Of a stretch of DNA of 64,000 nucleotides, positions 46,691 through 56,170 are shown one piece after another. Made by a program: the position numbers and the translations under genes. A model generated the notes under the pieces. It searched no databases. It was not told the origin of the DNA and saw only the letters and a program-made list of their open reading frames with translations. The number at the start of each line of letters is the position of its first letter. Positions within the stretch are counted from its first letter, which is position 1. Origin of the DNA: Methanococcoides vulcani (GTDB lineage Archaea > Halobacteriota > Methanosarcinia > Methanosarcinales > Methanosarcinaceae); assembly GCF_900111645.1 (NCBI RefSeq), contig NZ_FOHQ01000002.1, positions 62,001 to 126,000 of the forward strand, given 5' to 3'.

Positions 46691-46857
46691 TGGCTTAGCC
46701 CCCTTATTTTATCTTAAACTCATTGGATGTTGTGTATTTATTATTTTTGGTGTTTTCATTTCATATCTGGGTGCTTACATTTTCGAATAGAAATGATTAT
46801 GAATTGAAACGTCTATTAAGTATCAAAAATAGCTGAAAGAAATTTGAAGGTAACAAT

Positions 46858-47997
46858 ATGACCAATAATAATTTTGAGCCAATACCAAGTTCATTAATGT
46901 TTAAGAGCCTGCTTGACAAGGACACTATCATAATGACCGCTAATCCGAGGATAGCACTTGTCATGAACGGCATCATGCGTGCTGCTAAGGACATGGATGC
47001 ACCGCTCATCTTCGAGCTGGCAAGGTCCGAGTGTAATCTAGAAGGCGGATATTCCGGATTGAAACCATCTGACCTTTCAAGGATGGCAAGAGAATCAGCA
47101 AAGGAAGTCGGTTTTGATATGTGGGCTTTGCATGCTGATCACATAGGCATCAAGAAAGGGACTGATGAGGACATTGAGTCTACAAAGGCCCTTGTTAGCG
47201 GGCAGATAGATGCAGGATTCACATCCTTTGCCATTGACGCATCCCACCTGTTCAATTTTCAGGGCGGCAACCTGCGCGAAGAGCTTGCTGACAACATCGA
47301 TGCCACTACAAAGATCGGTCTTCACATCAAGGAGAATATGGGGACTAAGGAATACGGTCTTGAGGTTGAGGTCGGTGAGATCGGCAGGGAAGATGATCAT
47401 GGAAGGGTGCTTACAAGTCCTGAAGAGGCAGTCACCTTCATCAAGGCATTGAACGAGAACGGTGTCTTCCCTCACTTTTTGGCCATAGCCAACGGAAGTG
47501 CACATGGCAACACCTATGATTCAAACGGAAATCTCGTTGAACAGGTATCCATCGATATCGACCAGACAGTTGCAGTGGCAAAGGCATTGAAGGACAACGA
47601 GCTGGATGTGAGGATCGCACAGCACGGTATTACGGGTACGCCACGTGATCTGATCCACAACCAGTTCCCTCATGGCGATATCGTCAAAGGAAATGTGGCA
47701 ACTTTCTACCAGAATATCGTCTGGGACATATTCAAGGTCTACGAACCTGAACTCTTCAACGATATCAGGAACTGGACGATCTCCACATACAAAGAGAAAG
47801 CTCCGGGCAAGGGCGACAACGAGATATTCGGCAAGTTCAGCAAGTTTGCAGTCAAGCAGTTCTTTGACAGGATATATTCTGTTGGTGATGACACAAAAGC
47901 TGCTATTGATGCAATGTGCTATGCTGAGACCCTTATGTTCATAAAGGCATTCAAAGGTCAGGGTACAGCCCAGATCGTCAGGGAATCAATTAACTAA
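46858..47997 (+). CDS. Class II fructose-bisphosphate aldolase family protein
   Basis: 379 residues. Class II aldolase features: ALHADHIG (zinc His), GLEVEVGEIGRE, LAIANGSAHGNTY (zinc and phosphate) and IAQHGITGTP. Seen in Methanosarcinales alongside class I-type enzymes. It would interconvert FBP with DHAP and GAP, mainly in gluconeogenesis, but a related ketose-bisphosphate is possible. AAGG lies before the ATG. A hairpin shared with the convergent YdeI-like gene follows. Confidence 0.85.
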   Translation: MTNNNFEPIPSSLMFKSLLDKDTIIMTANPRIALVMNGIMRAAKDMDAPLIFELARSECNLEGGYSGLKPSDLSRMARESAKEVGFDMWALHADHIGIKKGTDEDIESTKALVSGQIDAGFTSFAIDASHLFNFQGGNLREELADNIDATTKIGLHIKENMGTKEYGLEVEVGEIGREDDHGRVLTSPEEAVTFIKALNENGVFPHFLAIANGSAHGNTYDSNGNLVEQVSIDIDQTVAVAKALKDNELDVRIAQHGITGTPRDLIHNQFPHGDIVKGNVATFYQNIVWDIFKVYEPELFNDIRNWTISTYKEKAPGKGDNEIFGKFSKFAVKQFFDRIYSVGDDTKAAIDAMCYAETLMFIKAFKGQGTAQIVRESIN

Positions 47998-48009
47998 GTT
48001 CTATATTTG

Positions 48010-48054
48010 CCGGGATGTGACCAGTGATATTTGGTCACATCATCCCGGGCTTTT
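48010..48054. terminator. Bidirectional hairpin between aldolase and YdeI-like genes
   Basis: CCGGGATGTGACCA (48010-48023) pairs with TGGTCA-CAT-CATCCCGG (48032-48048) with a three-base bulge; followed by CTTTTTA on plus. It overlaps the last codons of the minus-strand gene, so it serves both. Confidence 0.65.
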
Positions 48055-48598
48055 TATTTTCACGTGCTCTTTCTACAACGCTGGCTATTCTTCTGATCCG
48101 GGTCTCTTCACGTTTAGCATCAAGTACCCATTCGATGTATGATCTTCTGTAACCCGGAGCAAAGGCTGAAAAGTTCTTCCATGCCTGCTCATCAGCCTTT
48201 AGAGCTGCTTTCATATCTGCCGGGATGTCAGTTGTCTTTGTCTTTGGCTGCGATGGTCTTTCATTGAGTGCATTGCCAAGCTTCTGCAACCCGTTCTCTG
48301 TCATTTTGCCCAGTTCTATCATTTTCCGTGCCCGTTGCTTGTTCGTTTCCGACCATTGACTCCTCTCAGTGCGGGGAGTGTATCTCTGGGCATATCTTTC
48401 TTCATCGATCCTGCGAACAAGGGTGTCTATCCAGCCAAAACAGATCGCTTCTTCAACTGCATCATCATATGGGAGTACGGGCTTGCCTGTGTGCTTCTTG
48501 TAGTGGACAAGCCAGATCTCCTTTTCAGTTAAATGATGCTTTTCCAGCCATTTTCTCCATTCTTCCCGGGTTTCTACATGCATTGTGTTCATTAGCAT
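48035..48598 (-). CDS. YdeI/OmpD-associated family protein
   Basis: 187 residues. The N-terminal REEWRKWLEKHHLTEKEIWL and the CFGWIDTLVRRIDEERYAQRY centre, then ARKMIELGKMTENG, are family signatures. Known relatives are linked to membrane stress or bacteriocin protection, but no function is established. Three in-frame ATGs near the start (48598, 48592, 48583) remain ambiguous, with no clear Shine-Dalgarno. Confidence 0.82.
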   Translation of the reverse strand: MLMNTMHVETREEWRKWLEKHHLTEKEIWLVHYKKHTGKPVLPYDDAVEEAICFGWIDTLVRRIDEERYAQRYTPRTERSQWSETNKQRARKMIELGKMTENGLQKLGNALNERPSQPKTKTTDIPADMKAALKADEQAWKNFSAFAPGYRRSYIEWVLDAKREETRIRRIASVVERARENKKPGMM

Positions 48599-48768
48599 TA
48601 TTTTTGTTAGAAGTCTCTTATATCATTTGTCGCGATGTCAGTTCCTTATCAATTACCTGTCATTTCTTTTGATCTCATTTCGATGGGGTATTTTCTACAA
48701 GTTCGTCCGGAAAACTCCAAAATGGTTATATTGCTGATGATGGCATCTCTAATGCGGGAGGCAGGATC

Positions 48769-49560
48769 ATGAAACTGAAAAAAGTATCTTTTATTGCATT
48801 GCTTGTGCTGACTATGCTCTTATTGCAGCCAATAGCTGTAAGTGCATTGTCATCAAGTGATGCAAAACAGGCGTGGCATGACGCAAAACAGGCAAGTATC
48901 GAAGCCCAGGCTGAGCACAGGGATGCAAAGATCGACTGGGCAGCAGACAAGACCGATGAAAATAATCAGAAGGTCATCGATACCGGAAAAGATGCATTGA
49001 ATGCTGCACTTGATGAAGTGGAAGCATGGCTGATATGGAAGGACCTTGAAGTAGAAGAGAATCCTGGCATTCCGGATGATCTGAAAGAGACCATCCAGGA
49101 AGATGTCGATGTCAATCTTGTGAAGATCGATGAGCTAAGGGTGGAAGTCGATGGTGTGGAAAACAGGTTCGAGCTGGGCGTTGTTTTCCTGAAAATGATC
49201 GGAAGCTATTTTGAGCTTGTATCCGATGTTGCAAGGAACAGTGGTTTTGTTTGGATCCATACAGCAAATGAACATGCAGATACTCTTGAGGAGTATGAAG
49301 TAAAGCTGCGCGGAGTGGCTGAGGGCATGGAAGACAACGAATTGGTCCTTGAAAAACTCGACATGGCAAAGGCCGAGATCGAGGATGCAAGAGCAAATAT
49401 CAGCAACGCCGAGGAAGAATACGAGCAGGTACGTGTTCCCGGAAAGCCATTGATCAAGTTCTCCAATGGGAACAACTATCTCCGGATCTCCAGGGGCAAT
49501 ATGCTCTCTGCACATGGATACCTGAACGAGGCTTATGGTCTGATCGTCAGGGGAGAATGA
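48769..49560 (+). CDS. Exported coiled-coil-rich protein, unknown function
   Basis: 263 residues. A signal peptide (MKLKKVSFIALLVLTMLLL, cleavage near VSALSS) is followed by highly charged helical sequence with heptad-like spacing (SDAKQAWHDAKQASIEAQAEH and similar), and no anchor. The next gene (4 bases later) encodes a small lipoprotein, suggesting a two-gene unit at the cell surface. No family recognised. Confidence 0.75.
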   Translation: MKLKKVSFIALLVLTMLLLQPIAVSALSSSDAKQAWHDAKQASIEAQAEHRDAKIDWAADKTDENNQKVIDTGKDALNAALDEVEAWLIWKDLEVEENPGIPDDLKETIQEDVDVNLVKIDELRVEVDGVENRFELGVVFLKMIGSYFELVSDVARNSGFVWIHTANEHADTLEEYEVKLRGVAEGMEDNELVLEKLDMAKAEIEDARANISNAEEEYEQVRVPGKPLIKFSNGNNYLRISRGNMLSAHGYLNEAYGLIVRGE

Positions 49561-49564
49561 TAAA

Positions 49565-49879
49565 ATGAAGCGAATGATATTTGCGATCTTAATTATAGCT
49601 ACAATGTTGCTTGTTAGTGGCTGTGCTCAGAATGGTGATGTCGCTGAAGAAGAAATGGACGATGTCGTGATAGTGGATACGGCAGACGTATCAGGGGATT
49701 TTGATGACAACGGAGTTGAAAATGTGGTAGACGGTCCGGCAGAAGCAATCCCTGAGGACGAGGATACATCAACAGAACCTGATAATACCACCCCGATCTC
49801 ACAGGAAGACCTCGACAGATTAAAGGAAGAACTTGAAGGACTCGAGTTCGAAGACATGGGTGGACTTTCTGAGGAATGA
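49565..49879 (+). CDS. Small acidic lipoprotein
   Basis: 104 residues. Lipoprotein signal peptide with lipobox LVSGC (Cys20), then an acidic mature part rich in Asp/Glu (EEEMDDVV, DFDDNGVEN). Lies 4 bases after the exported coiled-coil gene, so probably translated with it. Function unknown. Confidence 0.7.
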   Translation: MKRMIFAILIIATMLLVSGCAQNGDVAEEEMDDVVIVDTADVSGDFDDNGVENVVDGPAEAIPEDEDTSTEPDNTTPISQEDLDRLKEELEGLEFEDMGGLSEE

Positions 49880-49947
49880 CCACCTTTTCTTCATTTTTGG
49901 ATATTTCTTGTTTTCAATAAAACATATTCTGCTGTTTTACTACGTTC

Positions 49948-51111
49948 TCACTCATAACGCAATGCGTCAAGAGGTCTCATATTCGATGCCTTCCATGCAG
50001 GGTACATCCCGCCAATAAGGCTCGTAGCAACACCGAACAGTATCCCTTCAAATATGTAGATCAGGGTTGCCAGTGAGAACAGGTATGATGTATTCTTTAC
50101 TACCAGTGAAAGTATAAGGTAGCCTGCTCCGATGGTGAACAAACCTCCGATAAGACTTGCAACAACTCCCAGAAGCAGGGCTTCCAGAAGGAACATTGTG
50201 AGTACATCCTTCCGCGAGGCACCGACTGCTTTCATCACACCGATCTCTTTGGTGCGTTCCATTGTGGACATGAGCATGACGTTCAATATGCTGACCCCTG
50301 CTACCAGCAGAGAGATCGAACCGATCCCCATGAGGAAAAGGGAAATGGACTTGAAGGCTTCATTGATGCTTTCGAGGATGATATTGGTTGCGAAAACGGT
50401 TATTACCTCTTCTTTCTTGTTCAGGAGCTTCTCAATATCTTCTTTTATGTCGTCCACCTTGTCAAGTTCCTCTGCCCGGACGATGGCGAAATCATATTCA
50501 TCCCCCTCGCCAGGGTACATCTTCTCATACATCTGTGCCGATGTGAACACGCCTGTGTCTGCATCGATATCGAATCCCATCCCGCGCTCTTTCAGGATCC
50601 CTACTACCCTGAGCCTTGAATCTCCTATCTCGATCTTGCTTCCAACCCTCAGTTCAAGGTTGTCAGCAATGGAGGATCCGATCACACAATCGGTTGAGCC
50701 GGATTTGAAGAACTGCCCGTCTTCCACCTCTGCCAGCTTTTCCAGATCCTCTCGTTCGATGCTATAGATGGACCCAAAGGTATAGCTATTCTTGTATTCG
50801 ACCCGGTCCCCTGTCGAATAGGCAGGAATTATGGCATCTATGCCGTCTACCTTTTTCATCTGCTGGATCTGCTTTTCTGTCACGCCGTCCTCTCCGGGTG
50901 CAGGATATATGAGAAGTTTATCCCCTATGTCCCCGAATGAATCGGTGACCGACATTTTCAGGCTGTTCCCAAGGATCCCCATGGATGAGATGGCAATGAC
51001 CCCGATGATTATACCTATGGCTGCAAGGACCGTTCGGAAGGTCTGCCGCTTGAGATTTCTCTTTGCAAGCTGCAGGTACATGTTGCTCTGGATATCTTCA
51101 ATAGATATCAT
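49948..51111 (-). CDS. ABC transporter permease, MacB/FtsX type
   Basis: 387 residues. N-terminal span (TVLAAIGIIIGVIAISSMGI), large MacB-PCD-like extracytoplasmic domain (~50-260) and three C-terminal spans, the last ending GGMYPAWKASNMRPLDALRYE. Such transporters move peptides, lipoproteins or drugs, or transmit mechanical force. The start overlaps the end of the ATPase gene by 14 bases, so the two are translated together. Confidence 0.9.
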   Translation of the reverse strand: MISIEDIQSNMYLQLAKRNLKRQTFRTVLAAIGIIIGVIAISSMGILGNSLKMSVTDSFGDIGDKLLIYPAPGEDGVTEKQIQQMKKVDGIDAIIPAYSTGDRVEYKNSYTFGSIYSIEREDLEKLAEVEDGQFFKSGSTDCVIGSSIADNLELRVGSKIEIGDSRLRVVGILKERGMGFDIDADTGVFTSAQMYEKMYPGEGDEYDFAIVRAEELDKVDDIKEDIEKLLNKKEEVITVFATNIILESINEAFKSISLFLMGIGSISLLVAGVSILNVMLMSTMERTKEIGVMKAVGASRKDVLTMFLLEALLLGVVASLIGGLFTIGAGYLILSLVVKNTSYLFSLATLIYIFEGILFGVATSLIGGMYPAWKASNMRPLDALRYE

Positions 51112-51784
51112 TGGAGACCTCCCCGTCCATTAGGACGATGGTCTTATTGGAATATTCAGTAAGTTTCTGGTCGTGGGTGACAACTATCAAAGTTGTACCC
51201 TCTTCATTTAGCCGGACCAGCAGTTCCATGATGCTCTTTCCGGTCTTTGAATCAAGGTTTCCGGTAGGCTCATCTGCAAGAAGGATCGGAGGTTCATTTG
51301 CAAGGGCACGGGCGATGGCAACTCTCTGTTGCTGTCCTCCTGATAGCTCGTTCGGGCGATGATATGCATATTCGGCCTCAAGTTTTGCCTGTTCCAGTGT
51401 GCGCATGGCCCGTTCCTTTCGCAGATTTTGTGGGACCCTGCTGAATATCATGGGGATCTCTACATTCTCAATTGCAGTCAGTGTGGGTATAAGGTTGAAC
51501 TGCTGGAAAATGAATCCGATATTGTCCCTGCGGATCGTTGTAAGCTTGTCATCATCGAGTTTAGTTATATCCGTTCCATTGATCTTCACTTTACCTGATG
51601 TGGGCGTGTCAAGGCAGCCTACCATATTGAGAAGGGTGGACTTTCCTGAACCGGATGCTCCCATTATCGTGACAAAATCTCCTCTCTCAATGGATATGCT
51701 GACCCCATTGAGTGCATGTATCTCACTTGCTCCGAGGGTATAGGTTTTCCTGACATTCTGTAATTGGACTATCGGATCGGACAT
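51098..51784 (-). CDS. ABC transporter ATPase, MacB/LolD type
   Basis: 228 residues from ATG 51784 (MSDPIVQLQNV), which follows the exported-protein stop and has GAGGA upstream; an in-frame ATG at 51826 would overlap the previous gene by 32 bases. Walker A GASGSGKST, signature LSGGQQQRVAIARAL, Walker B ILLADEPTGNLDS and H-loop VVTHD. Pairs with the permease gene that overlaps its end. Confidence 0.92.
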   Translation of the reverse strand: MSDPIVQLQNVRKTYTLGASEIHALNGVSISIERGDFVTIMGASGSGKSTLLNMVGCLDTPTSGKVKINGTDITKLDDDKLTTIRRDNIGFIFQQFNLIPTLTAIENVEIPMIFSRVPQNLRKERAMRTLEQAKLEAEYAYHRPNELSGGQQQRVAIARALANEPPILLADEPTGNLDSKTGKSIMELLVRLNEEGTTLIVVTHDQKLTEYSNKTIVLMDGEVSNDIY

Positions 51785-51794
51785 AGGTTCCTCA

Positions 51795-53078
51795 TCAGTC
51801 TTCGACTTCATCAGCTTCGGCATCATCTAATTCTTCTTCATCCAGATCTTCAGGTTCTTCCACTTCTGCTGTCTTCCTGTTCTTCCAGCTATAGACGATA
51901 ACTCCGGCAATTGCTATGGTTATGATCGCGATGATCCCCCACATCCATATGGGTGTTTCCTTATCCCCGCCTTCCGGTACTGAAGTACTTTCAAGGTCAA
52001 TATAGCCTGTCACAGATGAATATACGTTGTCAGTGTCACGGAATTCAATAAGGATGGGTATCTCTTTGATGTCAGAGGACAGGACGCGTGCAGATAGTTC
52101 GAAACTGCTGAAATCATCTGCCTCAAGTGTGCCTACAAAGTAGTTCGCATAAGGCTGCATGGGGGTGATGTCTTCGGATTCGGTAACAGACACCAGTACG
52201 TTCTTTGCATCAGTCGTGCCGAAATTATTGATATCGCCAATAAATGAATACCTGTTCCCGATCTTTGTCACTTCAATGCTCGTGAATATCAGTGATGGCT
52301 GGCCTACTACGTTTATCTCCGTCTCCTCTTTTTCGGAAACATGGTAGTTATCGCCGTTGAAAAATGAGGCAGTGAACGAGATGTTCTTCGTTCCGCTTGA
52401 AGATGCCATGGTGTTGAGCGTTATCTCCACTGTGGTCTTATCGCTTGCAGGTATGGTTCCCACGAAGATCTCTGCAGGATTGAAAGAGACATTCTCTCCT
52501 TCGGGTTTGATTATGACATTGTTGACATCATTTGGCCGTGTATTGATGATGTCCAGTTCTATCGTTGAGATCTCGTTCATCACCGTTGTTGGCATTGTTG
52601 CCATTATAAGCCTTAAGTTCCTGTCATCGATCTTGACCGGGATGTTGTAGTTGAGATCGTACATGTCGCTGCCACCCACAAGTTCCATGTTAAGGAAATG
52701 GACCCCATCCTCTGCGTTTTCCTTTGCACGTATGTTGAATGCCAGTTTGATGGTATCCCGCGGTCCCAGCAGGCCGATGTCAGTGTATTCATTGTTGAGG
52801 ATATCGATATCATTGTTACCGCCAAGCGTTATACTGGCAATGTAAGCGTTCATATCGAACGTCTTGTCATCCTCCTGGACATACACTTCTCCTCCTGCCA
52901 TATTCTCTATGGATATGGTGATGGTGCCGGTATCCCCGGGCATGAGGACTGCAGGCTCCATGGAATAGTCTACGACCACGGTTGGCCTGATATCTGTATC
53001 CGCTGCTGCAGGGGCTGTAAGTGCCAGGAGCAGCACCAGTGTTATGCTTATGATGGCCTTTAGTGTCACTTTATGCAC
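51795..53078 (-). CDS. Exported CARDB/NEW3-like domain protein with C-terminal anchor
   Basis: 427 residues. Signal peptide (about 1-25), three to four beta-rich repeats of COG1361/CARDB type (SIENMAGGEVYV, INTRPNDVNNV, GDINNFGTTDAKNV), one span near the C-terminus (WMWGIIAIITIAIAGVIVYS) and an acidic cytoplasmic tail. It overlaps the Yip1-like gene by 8 bases and precedes the ABC ATPase gene. It may be a surface partner of the transporter. Confidence 0.85.
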   Translation of the reverse strand: MHKVTLKAIISITLVLLLALTAPAAADTDIRPTVVVDYSMEPAVLMPGDTGTITISIENMAGGEVYVQEDDKTFDMNAYIASITLGGNNDIDILNNEYTDIGLLGPRDTIKLAFNIRAKENAEDGVHFLNMELVGGSDMYDLNYNIPVKIDDRNLRLIMATMPTTVMNEISTIELDIINTRPNDVNNVIIKPEGENVSFNPAEIFVGTIPASDKTTVEITLNTMASSSGTKNISFTASFFNGDNYHVSEKEETEINVVGQPSLIFTSIEVTKIGNRYSFIGDINNFGTTDAKNVLVSVTESEDITPMQPYANYFVGTLEADDFSSFELSARVLSSDIKEIPILIEFRDTDNVYSSVTGYIDLESTSVPEGGDKETPIWMWGIIAIITIAIAGVIVYSWKNRKTAEVEEPEDLDEEELDDAEADEVED

Positions 53079-53694
53079 CTATGAACTTGCTTGCAGTGTA
53101 TAATATGTAAAGTCCTACAGGCACCAGTATGGATATCGCTGCGTTCTTCACGCTCAGGCGTCTTGCATGGACAAGTCCGAATATCCAGATGTTAGCACTC
53201 CATAGTGTGAAAAGGATCCCGACTATCACTGACATCTTCATTGTAGGATCATTAAGCATTGCCTGTTCCAGAAGTTCCGGGTTCTGCATGTCGAAGTTCT
53301 CAAATGAGAATGATGTTGCCATTACGATGATGCCTATGATGCCGCTTGCAATGGATGGGATGAATCCGTAGGCAACAACTTCGAGTACGCGCTTGAACGT
53401 TCCTTCTCCGCCAAGGATGGATGAGATCGCATAGAATACTCCTGAATAGATCACCCACATGATGATCGCACCGATAAATGCACCGATTCCTCCTGCAATT
53501 GCCCCTATGCTTGCAAATGCTGCTGCTTCAGGGGGCAGTATCTCCATGATTTTCTGCGTCACTATTACAGCGTTTATCGCGCCGAGAACTGCAATGAGAA
53601 GTACGATCAGGAGCGGGGTTTTCATTTCCACTTCGGTCTTCATCTTCTCTTCAAAAAAGCCGTTTGGGTTTGTAAGAACTTGAATTAGTGTCAT
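53071..53694 (-). CDS. Yip1-family membrane protein
   Basis: 207 residues with five predicted spans. The family's N-terminal LTNPNGFFEEKMKTE and membrane core GGIGAFIGAIIMWVIYSG are typical of archaeal Yip1/DUF1282 proteins. First gene of a minus-strand operon of four (Yip1, exported CARDB protein, ABC ATPase, permease), with overlaps between most genes. Molecular function unknown; relatives act in membrane trafficking. Confidence 0.85.
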   Translation of the reverse strand: MTLIQVLTNPNGFFEEKMKTEVEMKTPLLIVLLIAVLGAINAVIVTQKIMEILPPEAAAFASIGAIAGGIGAFIGAIIMWVIYSGVFYAISSILGGEGTFKRVLEVVAYGFIPSIASGIIGIIVMATSFSFENFDMQNPELLEQAMLNDPTMKMSVIVGILFTLWSANIWIFGLVHARRLSVKNAAISILVPVGLYILYTASKFIGA

Positions 53695-53758
53695 TCTTAT
53701 TTATGTACGGGGCATTGTATATATTTGTAATGGTTTCGTTTTTTCGACAGGGTCCGTG

Positions 53759-54076
53759 TTATATATTCAAAGCTTCTCTTAGCATCCTGACTGCTTTACC
53801 ATAATCAAGACCGTCTATCTCAATTGTCTTTTTTGTACTTCTTGCACCTGACCTTATACTGACACGGGAAGTATTTACTGTAAAGAAGTCTGCAAGGCTT
53901 TCTATAAGTTCATCGTTGGCCTTACCTTTTTGTGCAGCGGATCTGAGCTTTATCTCTATGCGCTCTCGCCACTGGTTGTAACCTCCGGGGAAACTGACTT
54001 TTTTTGAGCCCGGTGTCACTTCCAGATCGATGGTTATGCCATCTCCTTTATCCATTAGCGCATTTTCAAAAGACAT
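53759..54076 (-). CDS. DUF167 (YggU) family protein
   Basis: 105 residues from ATG 54076, with AAGGTCA about 6 bases upstream. The DUF167 signature is seen in LEVTPGSKKVSF, EIKLRSAAQKGKANDELIE and SIRSGARSTKKTIEI. Function unknown; family members are small alpha/beta proteins in bacteria and archaea. A GTG at 54136 would add 20 residues and overlaps a small upstream ORF. Confidence 0.8.
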   Translation of the reverse strand: MSFENALMDKGDGITIDLEVTPGSKKVSFPGGYNQWRERIEIKLRSAAQKGKANDELIESLADFFTVNTSRVSIRSGARSTKKTIEIDGLDYGKAVRMLREALNI

Positions 54077-54135
54077 GTCTGTGACCTTTATTTGATATGA
54101 TTGAGAAGATGTCGATAATGCTGTAGCCCGGCCCA

Positions 54136-54264
54136 CTAACTCCGAAAGATCATCCTATTGGGATCCCCGCTGTCCCTTCCGGTTTCCCTCGTGTCAGGCG
54201 TATGTCGCATTATCGTCTGTGCCGCATTGAGGTTGTCTGTACATTCACTGAAAGGCTCTGCCAT
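54136..54264 (-). CDS. Putative 42-residue peptide upstream of the DUF167 gene
   Basis: Starts ATG 54264 (MAEPFSECTDNLNAAQTIM), ends at TAG 54136. A TATA box on the minus strand (CTTTATATT, 54315-54323) would start the transcript about 25 bases upstream of the ATG. The stretch 54130-54300 is richer in GC than the flanks and may instead be a structured leader RNA. No clear Shine-Dalgarno is seen. Low confidence as a protein. Confidence 0.25.
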   Translation of the reverse strand: MAEPFSECTDNLNAAQTIMRHTPDTRETGRDSGDPNRMIFRS

Positions 54265-54788
54265 ATTCTCGTGCAAGGACCTTACAATGCGCCAAGGGTA
54301 CTACATGGTAGTGCAATATAAAGATAACGTACTGTGATACTAATTCTGTATTGGTCTTTATTCCTTGATCCCTGGTCTGTGAGAAACGTTTAGATCCTTT
54401 TCCGAGAGGTTGTGGGTTGATGGATACTGCATGCAGGTCAGTAAATTTTCACATCCTGATAATGGCCTTGAAAAAGTTATCGGAAAAAATCGTGGAAAAA
54501 ATGTCGAATTCGAAAAAAATGTGGGTATTTTAATGGCATTTATCTAAAAATCAAGCCTTATCCTACGTTTTTCTGTTCTTATTTTAATTCATTTTAATGT
54601 CCCGGAATACCGTCAATGCTATATACTACCTATCGGTAATAGCTAGCCTAGTCGTCATACTGGTGATAACATCTTTATAACTACCAATGAGATGATCATT
54701 AAAAATTGTTAACAAAAAAGGCTATATATTTTCCATGGTCTTTTTAAAAATAGAATTATTATCTAAAATTAAATGTGAGGTAAATCAT
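54265..54788. promoter_or_regulatory. Intergenic region upstream of gdhA
   Basis: 524 bp. The 54340-54600 part shows no ORF or structure I trust. CTATATACTACC (54619-54630) and CTATATATTTT (54722-54732) are two TATA-like elements. TACC-TATC-GGTA at 54627-54638 is an inverted repeat directly after the first, possibly a repressor site. GTGAGG lies 8 bases before the gdhA ATG. Confidence 0.45.
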
Positions 54789-56036
54789 ATGGCAGAACAG
54801 AACCCATTTGAAAATTCAAGAAAGCAGTTAAAGAAATGCGCAGACATCCTTGAGATGGATGAAGGTATCCACGAGATTCTTAGAAACCCAATGAGAGAGA
54901 TGCACGTGTCCATTCCTATCCGCATGGACGATGGTTCCATCAAGGTATTCCAGGGATTCAGGGTACAGTACAATGATGCAAGGGGTCCAACCAAAGGTGG
55001 TATCCGCTTCCACCCAGAAGAGACCGTTGACACAGTCAAGGCACTTGCAGCATGGATGACCTGGAAATGTGCAGTTATGGACATCCCACTCGGTGGCGGT
55101 AAGGGAGGAGTTATCTGCAACCCTAAGGAAATGTCCGCTGGTGAACTCGAGCGCCTTTCAAGGAAGTACATTTCAAGCATTTCAATGATCGTAGGTCCTG
55201 ACAAAGATGTACCTGCACCTGATGTCTACACCAACCCACAGATGATGGCATGGATGATGGACGAGTTCTCCAAGTTCTCCGGTAAGAACCAGGCTGGTGT
55301 CATCACCGGTAAGCCACTCAGCATCGGTGGTTCACTCGGTCGTGGCGACGCAACAGCTCGTGGTGGTCTCTACACTGTCCGTGAAGCAGCAGTAGATATC
55401 GGTCTTGACCTCAAAGACGCAACCGTAGCTATTCAGGGATACGGTAACGCAGGTTACTTCGCAGCTGCTCTCTGTGAAGAGCTCTTTGGATGCAAGGTCG
55501 TTGCTGTCAGTGACAGCAGGGGCGGTGTTGTGAACATGAACGGCCTCAGTGCAGAAGCAGCACAGGCACACAAGATGGAAACCGGTTCAGTTGTCGGCCT
55601 CGCAGGAACAGAGCCAATCTCCAACGAAGACCTCCTTGAGCTTGATGTCGATGTACTTATCCCAGCAGCTCTCGAGCACGTCATAACAGAAGAGAACGCA
55701 GACAAGATCAAAGCAAAGATCGTCGCTGAGCTTGCAAACGGTCCAACAACACCTGAAGCTGATGAGATCCTCTTCCAGAAAGGTGTACACCTTATCCCAG
55801 ACTTCCTCTGTAATGGTGGTGGAGTTACTGTGTCCTACTTCGAAATGGTCCAGAACTTCTACATGTACCGCTGGAGCGAAGAGCGTGTCTACAACCGTCT
55901 TGATGCTAAGATGACAAACGCATACCACGCTGTCCTCGAGGCTTCCAGGGAATACAACATCAACATGAGGACCGCTGCATACGTCGTCGCTATCAACCGT
56001 GTTGTTGAATCAATGGCAGACCGTGGATGGTTCTGA
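54789..56036 (+). CDS. gdhA: Glutamate dehydrogenase
   Basis: 415 residues from ATG 54789 (the TTG at 54735 is upstream of the Shine-Dalgarno). Catalytic Lys and substrate loops: [35 protein letters not shown]; Rossmann motif IQGYGNAG. It interconverts 2-oxoglutarate and ammonia with glutamate using NAD(P)H. Near npdG and glnA, which supply reducing power and the other ammonia-assimilation step. Followed by a strong terminator. Confidence 0.95.
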   Translation: MAEQNPFENSRKQLKKCADILEMDEGIHEILRNPMREMHVSIPIRMDDGSIKVFQGFRVQYNDARGPTKGGIRFHPEETVDTVKALAAWMTWKCAVMDIPLGGGKGGVICNPKEMSAGELERLSRKYISSISMIVGPDKDVPAPDVYTNPQMMAWMMDEFSKFSGKNQAGVITGKPLSIGGSLGRGDATARGGLYTVREAAVDIGLDLKDATVAIQGYGNAGYFAAALCEELFGCKVVAVSDSRGGVVNMNGLSAEAAQAHKMETGSVVGLAGTEPISNEDLLELDVDVLIPAALEHVITEENADKIKAKIVAELANGPTTPEADEILFQKGVHLIPDFLCNGGGVTVSYFEMVQNFYMYRWSEERVYNRLDAKMTNAYHAVLEASREYNINMRTAAYVVAINRVVESMADRGWF

Positions 56037-56074
56037 GTATTGCTTAAGAATTCAAAAATACCTCTTGGGTTTTG

Positions 56075-56106
56075 AAGGGACAGGGGTTTCCCCCCTTCCC
56101 TTTTTA
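56075..56106 (+). terminator. Terminator after gdhA
   Basis: GAAGGGACAGGGG (about 56074-56086) pairs with CCCCCCTTCCC (about 56090-56100) across TTT, then TTTTTA. Confidence 0.7.
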
Positions 56107-56170
56107 GCCCGTATTACTTTTCTGCTTGTCAAAACAGATATAACTAACGTGGGAGATTAATGGGATTGTT

